DNA of 11,616 nt from Campylobacterales bacterium (GTDB lineage: Bacteria > Campylobacterota > Campylobacteria > Campylobacterales > QNZT01), in assembly GCA_027055005.1 (NCBI GenBank), contig JALUNR010000082.1, positions 1 through 11,616 on the forward strand, in the 5' to 3' direction. Below, in pieces: positions 1-6,668 of this stretch (position 1 is the stretch's first letter; each line of letters opens with the position of its first letter). The position numbers and the translations under genes were made by a program. Below the pieces are notes generated by a model. The model was not told where the DNA came from. It saw only the letters and a program-made list of their open reading frames with translations, and did no database searches.

Positions 1-549
1 CCTGTATCTTTAAAAGATTATTATTGGGGAAAAATGATGGGGCGATTTTTAACTGTATTTTTACCAGTATTTTTAGCTCTTGTTATGGCAGTTGTTTTTG
101 GACTTTTTAAAGGTGGAGATATACCATGGAAAATGGTAGTTTTATATAGCATACTACTTTTTAGTCTATCCTTTACATTTTTAGGAATAGCCTTTTTTAT
201 ATCTTCAGTTGTAAAATCAACTGACATAGCTCTTGGAAGTTCATTTATGGTTTGGATTGTACTTTTAGGATTTATTGATATTGCTCTTATAGGGTTAATG
301 CTACAAAATAGAGTAAATGATGAAGTCATAATCTCAATAGCTATGCTAAATCCTATAGAAGTTTTTAGGATAGGTGCTATAAGTTTGTTTGATCCAGAAC
401 TTACAGTTATAGGACCAGTGGCTTACTATCTACTTGATAGTTTAGGTGCAAAATTATTGATGATTTATGCAGTATTATATCCACTTATTTTAGGTGCAAT
501 CTTTGCATATTTAGGATATAGAATATTTAAAAGAAAAGATTTATTATAG
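1..549 (+). CDS. nosY: NosY-like ABC transporter permease, 5' end missing
   Basis: Membrane subunit of the NosFY(D) ABC transporter needed to mature the copper centres of periplasmic nitrous oxide reductase. The frame is open from base 1 (PVSLKDYYWGK...), so the apparent ATG at 34 is internal and the true start lies upstream. The visible 182 residues carry about five hydrophobic segments (roughly 16-35, 45-70, 77-102, 112-135 and 150-173), an NPIEVFRIGA element typical of NosY-type permeases between the later segments, and a basic cytoplasmic end (FKRKDLL). The stop codon is part of the ribosome binding site of the next gene. In Wolinella-type clusters the order ends nosF-nosY-nosL, which fits this pair. 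The family (ABC-2 permease) is clear from the sequence; the specific name rests largely on the nosL neighbour. Confidence 0.82.
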   Translation, partial: PVSLKDYYWGKMMGRFLTVFLPVFLALVMAVVFGLFKGGDIPWKMVVLYSILLFSLSFTFLGIAFFISSVVKSTDIALGSSFMVWIVLLGFIDIALIGLMLQNRVNDEVIISIAMLNPIEVFRIGAISLFDPELTVIGPVAYYLLDSLGAKLLMIYAVLYPLILGAIFAYLGYRIFKRKDLL

Positions 550-552
550 GAG
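547..552 (+). promoter_or_regulatory. Ribosome binding site of nosL, overlapping the nosY stop
   Basis: TAGGAG, whose first three bases are the nosY stop codon, lies six bases before the nosL ATG at 559. This implies tight translational coupling of the two genes. Confidence 0.8.
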
Positions 553-558
553 TTTTCT

Positions 559-1023
559 ATGAAAAAGATATTTTTAGCTTTGGTTATTTTAGTAAGTGTA
601 AGTTTTAGTGGTGAAATAAAGTTACTTGAAAATAATGCAACCGATCCAGTTTATATACTACCTCTTAAAAAGTATCCTAAATGGCTTTGTGAAGCAAAGC
701 TACAAAGTGGTAAAAAAGTACAGTTTGTATCTGTAAAATCTATGATGACAGTATATCATCATCAACCATATTTTATACATCATAAATTTTTAGATAGCAA
801 TATTACTAAGATTTATGTACAAGACTATTTAACGGGTAGAGAGGTCGATGCAAAAGTAGCAAAATATGTTTTTGGAAGTAGAATAGTTGGACCTCATGGG
901 GATGACCTTATCCCCTTTTCAAATAATGAAAATGCCAAAATATTTATGCTAAAAAATGGAGGAACAAAACTCTTACCATTTGAAAAGTTATCTAAAGGGT
1001 TGATTAGGTACTTAGATATGTAG
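559..1023 (+). CDS. nosL: NosL-family protein, divergent (predicted periplasmic)
   Basis: NosL proteins deliver Cu(I) for assembly of nitrous oxide reductase. Family signals in this 154-residue protein are KYPKW (38-42), a QDYLTG...DA..A.YV.GS core (88-107) and GPHGDDLIPF (111-120), followed by NAKIFMLKNGG. A signal peptide spans about residues 1-18 and ends SFSG without a lipobox cysteine, so it is probably a soluble periplasmic protein, not the usual lipoprotein. The Cys-Gly-Met motif normally just before KYP is absent (VYILPLKKYP), and the usual GPMG reads GPHG with His113. The only cysteine is Cys44. Two His pairs (67-68, 74-75) could bind metal, but that is inference. Its position directly after nosY supports the assignment; NosL-like with altered ligands is the safest description. 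Confidence 0.8.
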   Translation: MKKIFLALVILVSVSFSGEIKLLENNATDPVYILPLKKYPKWLCEAKLQSGKKVQFVSVKSMMTVYHHQPYFIHHKFLDSNITKIYVQDYLTGREVDAKVAKYVFGSRIVGPHGDDLIPFSNNENAKIFMLKNGGTKLLPFEKLSKGLIRYLDM

Positions 1024-1043
1024 TAAAAGTTTTTACTACATAT
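1016..1043. terminator. Hairpin at the end of nosL, possible bidirectional terminator
   Basis: A perfect 13-bp inverted repeat (ATATGTAGTAAAA / TTTTACTACATAT) with a two-base centre; in RNA the innermost A-T pairs would open to a larger loop. The nosL stop codon (1021-1023) is inside the left arm. It sits between two convergent genes. No proper U tract follows on either strand, only A+T-rich DNA, so termination strength is uncertain. Confidence 0.5.
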
Positions 1044-1063
1044 TATATTCTAATAATAAACTT

Positions 1064-1792
1064 CTAAAAATTCTCTTTATCAAATTCGTTAGACATTTTT
1101 TCTTCTTCCTCCTTGTGAAGTTGTTGTTTTGTTAAAACTAACTCATGTAAAAATTCACCAAAAAATGTCTTTGACTCTGTTTTTGCTAGAAATAGATATA
1201 TACTAAGCATTAAAGCTAAAAAAGCAGTTATAGCTATAAAAGCTTGTATAGGATTAAAAGTTTGTATAGGCTCTTTTATTTTCATCTCACACACTCCACC
1301 AGGGCAGTGCTTGGCTCTTTCTTTTATAAGTATTTCATATATTTTACATCCTATACAAATTGAAAAAGCACTTTCTAAAAACATTAAACAAAGACACAAA
1401 ATACATATTAAAACTTTATAAAAAGTTATATCCCAATGTATTACAAACCAATTCATCATAGGTATGGCAATAATCCATCCAAGTGTCCAAGCAAATCTTT
1501 TTTGAAGACCACCTACATACTCTGGTTTTTGATTTCTAACCATAAATTTACCTAGCAGCATAGATGGTGAGTATTTTGGAGTAAACATTTTTATAGTAAA
1601 GTCTAAAAATAAAAAAGCTAGATAAATTCTAGCAGCTATGATATGGTTATAACCAATGCCAACAAAGATAACAATCATTCCTAACATAAATAATATTCCA
1701 GCAGCTGCTCTTGCCTCTCGTTCATTTATAACTGTTACATCATATCCAGGAACTTTTTCTCCATAATCAAATAAAAAACTTTTTAAGTTCAA
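1064..1792 (-). CDS. DUF4395-family integral membrane protein
   Basis: This 242-residue membrane protein of unknown function matches the DUF4395 pattern: NEREARAAAG (23-32) before the first membrane helix, LDF..K.F.PKYSP (63-76), QKRFAW (97-102), and a C-terminal helix running into CIGCKIY (146-152). Hydrophobic segments lie at about 33-48, 52-68, 103-119, 123-147 and 184-205. Unusual additions are a second cysteine cluster, CPGGVC (163-168), shortly after CIGC, then another membrane segment and a charged tail (KEEEEK). The start is TTG, chosen because AAGGAG lies five bases upstream and the next in-frame Met (36) would cut off the conserved NEREAR motif. A TATAAT box at 1826-1831 suggests its own promoter. 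It converges on nosL. The cysteine pairs invite a redox or metal role, but nothing here proves one. Confidence 0.85.
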   Translation of the reverse strand: MNLKSFLFDYGEKVPGYDVTVINEREARAAAGILFMLGMIVIFVGIGYNHIIAARIYLAFLFLDFTIKMFTPKYSPSMLLGKFMVRNQKPEYVGGLQKRFAWTLGWIIAIPMMNWFVIHWDITFYKVLICILCLCLMFLESAFSICIGCKIYEILIKERAKHCPGGVCEMKIKEPIQTFNPIQAFIAITAFLALMLSIYLFLAKTESKTFFGEFLHELVLTKQQLHKEEEEKMSNEFDKENF

Positions 1793-1797
1793 CTTGT

Positions 1798-1803
1798 CTC
1801 CTT
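1798..1803 (-). promoter_or_regulatory. Strong ribosome binding site that fixes a TTG start
   Basis: On the minus strand AAGGAG precedes TTG (1792-1790) by five bases (ACAAG). This is the reason for accepting a TTG start for the DUF4395 gene. Confidence 0.8.
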
Positions 1804-1825
1804 CTTAAAAAAGGTATTAAGTTTT

Positions 1826-1831
1826 ATTATA
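1826..1831 (-). promoter_or_regulatory. Candidate -10 box for the DUF4395 gene
   Basis: A consensus TATAAT on the minus strand (context GATATAATAAAAC) would place transcription start near 1819, just ahead of the ribosome binding site. A second TATAAT lies at 1847-1852. The region is very A+T rich, so chance matches are possible. Confidence 0.45.
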
Positions 1832-1880
1832 TCATAATTTTTTCAAATTATAACTTATATAAATAATATAAATATTATGT

Positions 1881-3623
1881 TTAACAACAATTCTCCTTAA
1901 ATTCTAAGGAAGGTTCATAAAAATAAAACCCTTGATATTCATCTATATTAAACTGTTCTAAAACTTTTAATACCTCTTTAGAGTGAACATACTCAGCTAT
2001 TATTTTTATACCTAAAGTGTGGGCAAATTGAACTATTGCTTTTACTATTGCTAGAGAGTTTTTATCACTATCTATATTTTTGATCAGTGAACCATCTATC
2101 TTTATATAATTAGCATTTAATCTTATAATATTTTCAAAGTTGGAAAAACCACTTCCAAAGTCATCAATAGCAACTCTAACTCCATAAGGTTTAAATTTTT
2201 GTAAAAACTCTTCTAAAAGTCCATAATCTTTTATACTTTCACTCTCTACTATCTCAAATATAAGCCTATCCCCTATATTGTGTTTTTCTAAACTTTCCTC
2301 TAACAAAGAGATTATTTTTGGATCTTGAGTGTCGGTATATGTTAGATTTATGGATAGAGTATGATTTGTATTTATAAGTTGATTTATTGCTTGAGATATT
2401 ATACTTTTTGAAATTTTTGCATATTGTTTAGTTAAAATAGCTATATCTAAAAAGAAAAAAGGTGATATAAGCTTTTCTTTTCCTTCTTCATTTTTTTCTC
2501 TTAGTCTCATAAGAGTTTCGTATTTTAGAATATTTCCATATTTATCTACTATTGGTTGAAAGGCAGGTATGATATTATTATTTTTGTATGCTATTTCTAT
2601 CTTCTTTTTCCATTCCATGATCTTTTGTATGTCTTGAAGAGTATTTATAGATTCATTATAAGAGGTAATAGGAATTTTATGTGTTTTTGCATGTTTTAGT
2701 GCAGTATTTGCTTGAGCTAAAAGAAGATGGCTTTCATATACTATTCCACAACTTGCTAAAAAATTTAATTCATAAGTAACACCTATAGTAGCATCTATAC
2801 TTATTTCATCCTCTATTTCCTTAATATACAACTCTAAGTTTGTTATCTTTTGACTAAGTCCTTTTATAAAAGTTTCAAATTTAGCAGGAAATTCATCATT
2901 TGAACAGATAGCAAACTCATCAACTGAAGTTTGATAGATAAAAAAGTTATTTTCTTTTACATATGTTTCAACTACTTTGGCAAACTGTTGTATAACTAAG
3001 TTTCCTATATTTGAACCATATAGATTGTTTATAAATTCTAAATGATCTATATCTATAAGAGCAAGCATAGTAAATCCAAACTTATCTATATCTTTTATTA
3101 AAGATGTTCTATTTCTAAGTCCAGTTAGACGATTTGATTCTATATTTAACTTTAGTTTTTTTCTAAGAAGTGTATTGGCATTTTCTATATTCTTTTGATA
3201 TAGAGTTAATGACTTAGTATTATAAATATTTTTTGAGATATCAAATAGTGTATTTATAAGTTGTTCATGATTTAAAGGCTTAAGTAAAAACTTATCAACG
3301 CCCAGATTTATAAGATCTTTTAGTACTTCTGTATCATTTTGAGCTGAAAATATCACTATATGTTGTTTAGGATTTAGTCTTTTTATATCTGTTATCATAT
3401 TAATTCCATCTATATTTGACATGTAGATATCATTTAATACTATATCAAAAAAGTTTTTATCTTGTTCATACATATCAAGTCCCTCAACACTATTTTTACA
3501 ATATATAACTGTACGAAAAAGCACCTCCAAAATCTTAACTATATGTTTTGCTATGGCTTCTTCATACTCTACATAAAGTATATTTAACTCTTTTGTATAT
3601 CTTTTAATTCTATTTATATCCAT
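1881..3623 (-). CDS. Response regulator with REC, degenerate GGDEF and EAL domains; probable cyclic-di-GMP phosphodiesterase
   Basis: A 580-residue cytoplasmic regulator with three domains. REC is at about 13-125, with phosphoacceptor Asp65, Ser93 and Lys115 in LLKPL, but the usual acidic pair reads E19-Y20, so one Mg-binding acid is lost. The GGDEF domain (about 160-325) keeps LTGLRNR (166-172), but its signature is SVDEF (233-237), so cyclase activity is unlikely. The EAL domain (about 335-575) has ETL (369-371) in place of EAL, keeping the Glu, and retains Asn426, Glu457, Asp487-Asp488, Lys508, Glu544 and Gln564, the set expected for an active phosphodiesterase. No membrane segment or signal peptide is seen, and no histidine kinase is adjacent, so it is an orphan regulator. 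Start ATG has GAGG about ten bases upstream. Activity is inferred from residues. Confidence 0.9.
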   Translation of the reverse strand: MDINRIKRYTKELNILYVEYEEAIAKHIVKILEVLFRTVIYCKNSVEGLDMYEQDKNFFDIVLNDIYMSNIDGINMITDIKRLNPKQHIVIFSAQNDTEVLKDLINLGVDKFLLKPLNHEQLINTLFDISKNIYNTKSLTLYQKNIENANTLLRKKLKLNIESNRLTGLRNRTSLIKDIDKFGFTMLALIDIDHLEFINNLYGSNIGNLVIQQFAKVVETYVKENNFFIYQTSVDEFAICSNDEFPAKFETFIKGLSQKITNLELYIKEIEDEISIDATIGVTYELNFLASCGIVYESHLLLAQANTALKHAKTHKIPITSYNESINTLQDIQKIMEWKKKIEIAYKNNNIIPAFQPIVDKYGNILKYETLMRLREKNEEGKEKLISPFFFLDIAILTKQYAKISKSIISQAINQLINTNHTLSINLTYTDTQDPKIISLLEESLEKHNIGDRLIFEIVESESIKDYGLLEEFLQKFKPYGVRVAIDDFGSGFSNFENIIRLNANYIKIDGSLIKNIDSDKNSLAIVKAIVQFAHTLGIKIIAEYVHSKEVLKVLEQFNIDEYQGFYFYEPSLEFKENCC

Positions 3624-3711
3624 AATTTAAAAACCTCAAATTTTTTTTTAAATCGACAATATAGATAATATTTTTAATTAAAAAGGGATTTTTATCTTAA
3701 ATTTTGCTCCC

Positions 3712-3717
3712 ATTATA
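3712..3717 (-). promoter_or_regulatory. Candidate -10 box for the response regulator gene
   Basis: TATAAT on the minus strand in the 144-base gap upstream of the REC-GGDEF-EAL gene. It would give an untranslated leader of about 80 bases. There is no clear -35 element, as is common in Campylobacterota. The same gap contains only A+T-rich sequence otherwise. Confidence 0.3.
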
Positions 3718-3767
3718 AGTAATCAACAAAAATTAATTTCATAATAGGAATAGCGACTGTTTGGTAT

Positions 3768-4244
3768 CTACATATCATAAACACCCCATCCATGCATCTT
3801 TTGTACTGATAAAACTTCATAATCACTAGAGATATCTATATAGTTTGATGCTACAAAGTTCAAATCCTCTAAAATACTCTCTAATTCATAGTCTTTTTGT
3901 TTTAAAAAAATCATAATTTTTGCACCATTTTTACAAATGTGGTATATTTTTTTAAAAAATAGTTTTTTATCTTCTATTTTTTCTAAATCGCTACTTATGA
4001 AAATAAAGTCATATAACTTTGCGTGACGGTTATATCTTGGTTGGTTTATATCTAGTTTTTTTGTTTTTATGATAGGGTTAAAAAGATAAAAATCATCATA
4101 CTCATACTCTTTTGAAGATGCAAACTCATTAAGTTTTTTACTAAATGATGCAGAAATATCATTAATATGAAAGATATTTATTTTTGGGTAGTTTGGTATG
4201 ATTTGTAAAAGTTTTTCTATATCTTTATTCCTTATATCCATCAT
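3768..4244 (-). CDS. Uncharacterised 158-residue protein, possibly a degenerate methyltransferase fold
   Basis: I do not recognise a named family. The second half resembles the later strands of a Rossmann-type methyltransferase: YDFIFISSDLEKIED (about 78-92), then a helix, KNGAKIMIFLKQ (about 105-116), and a C-terminal NFVASNYIDI segment. The glycine-rich SAM-binding loop is absent; the N-terminal part (INIFHINDIS) holds no GxGxG. It may be a non-catalytic relative or something else. It has no signal peptide or membrane helix. AAGGA lies a few bases before ATG ATG; the first ATG is taken, the second would shorten it by one residue. It is divergent from nrdB across 54 bases and ends 144 bases before the response regulator gene. 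That it is a real gene is well supported by length and ribosome site; its function is not. Confidence 0.7.
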   Translation of the reverse strand: MMDIRNKDIEKLLQIIPNYPKINIFHINDISASFSKKLNEFASSKEYEYDDFYLFNPIIKTKKLDINQPRYNRHAKLYDFIFISSDLEKIEDKKLFFKKIYHICKNGAKIMIFLKQKDYELESILEDLNFVASNYIDISSDYEVLSVQKMHGWGVYDM

Positions 4245-4265
4245 TTCTTCCTTATCTTTTATAGG

Positions 4266-4271
4266 TATAAT
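4266..4271 (+). promoter_or_regulatory. -10 box of the nrdB operon
   Basis: TATAAT within GTATAATAG in the 54-base divergent intergenic region. It predicts a start near 4278 and a leader of about 20 bases, then AGGAG (4288-4292) six bases before the nrdB ATG. On the opposite strand the overlapping TATTAT (4267-4272) could serve the divergent small gene. No palindrome resembling an NrdR box is seen. Confidence 0.6.
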
Positions 4272-4298
4272 AGCAAAAGATTTTTATAGGAGAAAAAG

Positions 4299-5318
4299 AT
4301 GGAGAGAAAAAAAGTTTACAATCCAAACTCACAAGAGAATGTAACTGATAGAAAAATTTTTGGTGGAAATCCAACAGGAATATTTGAATTAAATAAAATA
4401 AAATATCAATGGGCATACAAACTTTGGGATATTATGCTAAATAACACTTGGTTTCCTAAAGAAGTAGATTTAACTGGGGATGTTAGGGATTATAAAAATC
4501 TTTGTGAAGCAGAAAAAAATGCTTATGATAAAGCTCTTTCACAACTTATTTTTATGGATTCATTGCAAACAAACAACTTGATAGACAATGTAAACCCTTA
4601 CATAACTTCTCCAGAGATAAATCTTATCCTTGTAAGACAAGCTTTTGAAGAAGCTCTTCATGCACAAAGCTATGCTGTTATGGTTGATAGTATTTCTACA
4701 AATACTGATGAGATTTATGATATGTGGAGACAAGATAAAAGATTAAAATACAAAAATGACAATATTGCAAAAGTTTATGAAGAGTTAGCAAAAAATCCTA
4801 CTGATGAAGGCATAGTAAAAGCTATGTTTGCTAACCAAATCTTAGAGGGAATCTACTTTTATAGTGGTTTTACTTTCTTTTACACACTAGCAAGAAGTGG
4901 TAAGATGCTAGGATCTGCTCAAATGATAAGATTTATCCAAAGAGATGAAATAACACATTTGCTTATTTTTCAAAATATGATAAATTCGACAAGAAAAGAA
5001 AGACCAGAGCTTTTTACAAAAGAGCTTATAGCTGATGTTTATGAGATGTTTAGAGAAGCAGTAGAACTTGAAGTGGCTTGGGGACAGTATATCACAGAAG
5101 GTCAACTTTTAGGATTAACTGATGAAATAATAGACCAATATATCAAATATTTAGCAGATCAAAGATTAAATGCGGTTGGACTAGATAAACTATATAATGT
5201 TACCCATCCTATAAAATGGGTTGATAATTTTTCTAAGTTTAATGATCAAAAAACAAACTTTTTTGAGGGAAATGTTACGAACTATTCTAAAGGTAGCTTA
5301 GATTTTGATGATTTTTAA
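4299..5318 (+). CDS. nrdB: Ribonucleoside-diphosphate reductase, class I, beta subunit
   Basis: The small subunit holds the di-iron tyrosyl radical cofactor that starts ribonucleotide reduction on NrdA. All expected residues are visible: iron ligands Asp87 (MDSLQ), Glu118 and His121 (FEEALHAQSY), Glu183 (QILEGIYF), Glu217 and His220 (RDEITH), and radical Tyr125 with the E-x2-H-x3-Y spacing of E. coli NrdB. The C-terminal tail SLDFDDF is the kind of acidic, aromatic end that docks into NrdA. Length (339) is slightly below E. coli NrdB. AGGAG lies six bases before ATG. nrdA is not in the window, as in Campylobacter, where the two genes are unlinked. The stop overlaps the next gene's start by 11 bases, so it leads an operon with a nitrilase-fold gene and pcm. 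Confidence 0.97.
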   Translation: MERKKVYNPNSQENVTDRKIFGGNPTGIFELNKIKYQWAYKLWDIMLNNTWFPKEVDLTGDVRDYKNLCEAEKNAYDKALSQLIFMDSLQTNNLIDNVNPYITSPEINLILVRQAFEEALHAQSYAVMVDSISTNTDEIYDMWRQDKRLKYKNDNIAKVYEELAKNPTDEGIVKAMFANQILEGIYFYSGFTFFYTLARSGKMLGSAQMIRFIQRDEITHLLIFQNMINSTRKERPELFTKELIADVYEMFREAVELEVAWGQYITEGQLLGLTDEIIDQYIKYLADQRLNAVGLDKLYNVTHPIKWVDNFSKFNDQKTNFFEGNVTNYSKGSLDFDDF

Positions 5319-6036
5319 GTATCTTGTTAGTATAAGCTATGATTTTTATGAAGATAGTTATGAAAAAAATTTGAAAAAACTACTTGATAGTATAAAAAAA
5401 GCAAAAAAAGGGAGTATTATTTTAGCTCCTGAGCTATGCTTAACAAACTTTAGTTTTGATGATATGCAGAACTCTTCAGATTTTGGTTCTATTGCAGTAA
5501 AAAAGATTTTAGAGTTAAGTTATGATAAGCTTATAAGTTTTACACTTACTACTAAAAGAGATGATAAGTATTTTAATACAGCTATTACTTGCTACAATGG
5601 TAAGATAATTTATCAAAGAGATAAATATAAACTTTTTAAATTTGGAGATGAACATAAGTATTTTGAAGATGGGAATATAGATGATATTGAAATAGTTCAG
5701 ATAAATGGTGTGAGATTTGCTATCTTGATATGTTTTGAGATAAGATTTCCCGAACTTTGGCTAAAAATAAAAGGGGCTGATGTTATACTTGTTCCTGCCC
5801 TTTGGGGAGCTTTAAGGAAAAAACAGTTGGAGATTATTTCAAATTCACTTGCGGTGATAAATCAAGCTTATGTTGTTGTTTCAAACTCAAAAAATTCTGA
5901 TATGGCATCTAGTTCAGCTGTTATAACTCCATTTGGAGAAGTTTTTAGAGATGACAATCAAGATTTTTTAGAATTAGATTTTAAAATAAATGAAGTAAAG
6001 AAGATGAGAAGATATATGGATGTTGGTATTAGATGA
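5308..6036 (+). CDS. Carbon-nitrogen hydrolase (nitrilase superfamily)
   Basis: A 242-residue cytosolic amidase-type enzyme with the Glu-Lys-Cys catalytic triad of the superfamily: Glu42 in LAPELCLTNF, Lys106 in RDKYKLF, and Cys142 in ILICFEIRFPEL, which closely follows the CYDLRFPEL pattern of Nit/YafV-like omega-amidases. GADVILVPALW follows and is also typical. It is shorter than most members (about 260-280). Numbering starts at ATG 5308; a TTG at 5305 is in frame but less likely. There is only a weak AAAGG about 14 bases upstream, so translation is probably coupled to nrdB, which it overlaps by 11 bases. Its own end overlaps pcm by four bases. Substrate is unknown; repair of a deaminated metabolite is plausible given the Nit-like motifs and the pcm neighbour, but that is inference. 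Confidence 0.9.
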   Translation: MIFKYLVSISYDFYEDSYEKNLKKLLDSIKKAKKGSIILAPELCLTNFSFDDMQNSSDFGSIAVKKILELSYDKLISFTLTTKRDDKYFNTAITCYNGKIIYQRDKYKLFKFGDEHKYFEDGNIDDIEIVQINGVRFAILICFEIRFPELWLKIKGADVILVPALWGALRKKQLEIISNSLAVINQAYVVVSNSKNSDMASSSAVITPFGEVFRDDNQDFLELDFKINEVKKMRRYMDVGIR

Positions 6037-6668
6037 GTAGAATAAGATCTATGCACTTTGCACAAGCTATTGCTGAAAAAGTTTCTATTGATGAAAAGTT
6101 AAAAAAAGCATTTGAAGAGGTAGATAGAGAGTTTTTTATGCCAAAAGGTTTCAGTTTTTACACTCATTCATTAGATGCCCTGCCTATTCAGGCTGGACAG
6201 TGGATAAGCTCTCCTTTGACAGTTGCTAAGATGACTAAAGCATTAGAATATAATTTATCTAATGATAGTGTTTTAGAGATAGGATGTGGTAGTGGTTATC
6301 AAGCTGCTATTTTAAGTAAGCTTTTTCGTAGAGTTTTTACAATAGAAAGGATAGAAACCCTTTTTAGTGAGGCTAAGAATAGATTTAAAAAGTTAGATTT
6401 AAAAAATATACATATAAGATTTGGCGATGGAATAAATGGATGGAAAATGTATGCTCCATACGATAGAATACTTTTTTCTGCTTCATGTATAACTCCTCCT
6501 TTAGCTTTACTTTCTCAACTAAAAGATGGAGGGATATTGGTTGCCCCTATTGAAAAAAATAAAAAACAGATTATAACAAGATACATAAAACAAGGTAAAA
6601 GAGTTATCTCACAGGAGATAGAAGAGTGTTTTTTTGTACCTATTGTTGAAGGGGTGCAAAAGAGTTAG
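6033..6668 (+). CDS. pcm: Protein-L-isoaspartate O-methyltransferase
   Basis: Uses SAM to methylate L-isoaspartyl residues formed by spontaneous damage in proteins, the first step of their repair in the cytoplasm. Diagnostic features in the 211 residues are the N-terminal helix with FEEVDREFFMP (27-37), the substrate motif GQWISSPLTVAKMT (55-68, usually GQTISQP), the SAM loop VLEIGCGSGYQAA (80-92), the following acidic ERIE, and a late GGILVAPIE. Length is normal for bacterial Pcm. The start overlaps the preceding hydrolase as ATGA, indicating translational coupling, and no strong ribosome site is seen. Its last 29 bases are also the end of the convergent cytochrome gene. Proximity of pcm to nrdB is recalled from Campylobacter jejuni too. 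Confidence 0.95.
   Translation: MSRIRSMHFAQAIAEKVSIDEKLKKAFEEVDREFFMPKGFSFYTHSLDALPIQAGQWISSPLTVAKMTKALEYNLSNDSVLEIGCGSGYQAAILSKLFRRVFTIERIETLFSEAKNRFKKLDLKNIHIRFGDGINGWKMYAPYDRILFSASCITPPLALLSQLKDGGILVAPIEKNKKQIITRYIKQGKRVISQEIEECFFVPIVEGVQKS

Noticed and set aside
21..329. Open frame antisense to nosY
   Set aside because: It lies opposite a clear membrane-protein frame, has no homology that I recognise and no ribosome site; it is a shadow.
1834..1851. A/T-only inverted repeat ATAATTT-TTTC-AAATTAT between the DUF4395 gene and the response regulator gene
   Set aside because: No G-C pairs, and similar repeats are common in such DNA; it lies between two possible -10 boxes but nothing more supports an operator.
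3671..3684. Perfect palindrome TTTTTAATTAAAAA upstream of the response regulator gene
   Set aside because: A/T only, in an A+T-rich gap; expected by chance and too weak as a hairpin to call an operator or terminator.
4245..4298. NrdR-type operator upstream of nrdB
   Set aside because: I looked for paired palindromic boxes and found none in the 54-base region.
4908..5105. Open frame antisense to nrdB
   Set aside because: Fully inside a gene with all catalytic residues in the other frame.
5305..5307. TTG as the start of the nitrilase-fold gene
   Set aside because: It is immediately followed by an in-frame ATG at 5308, which is the simpler start; the difference is one residue.
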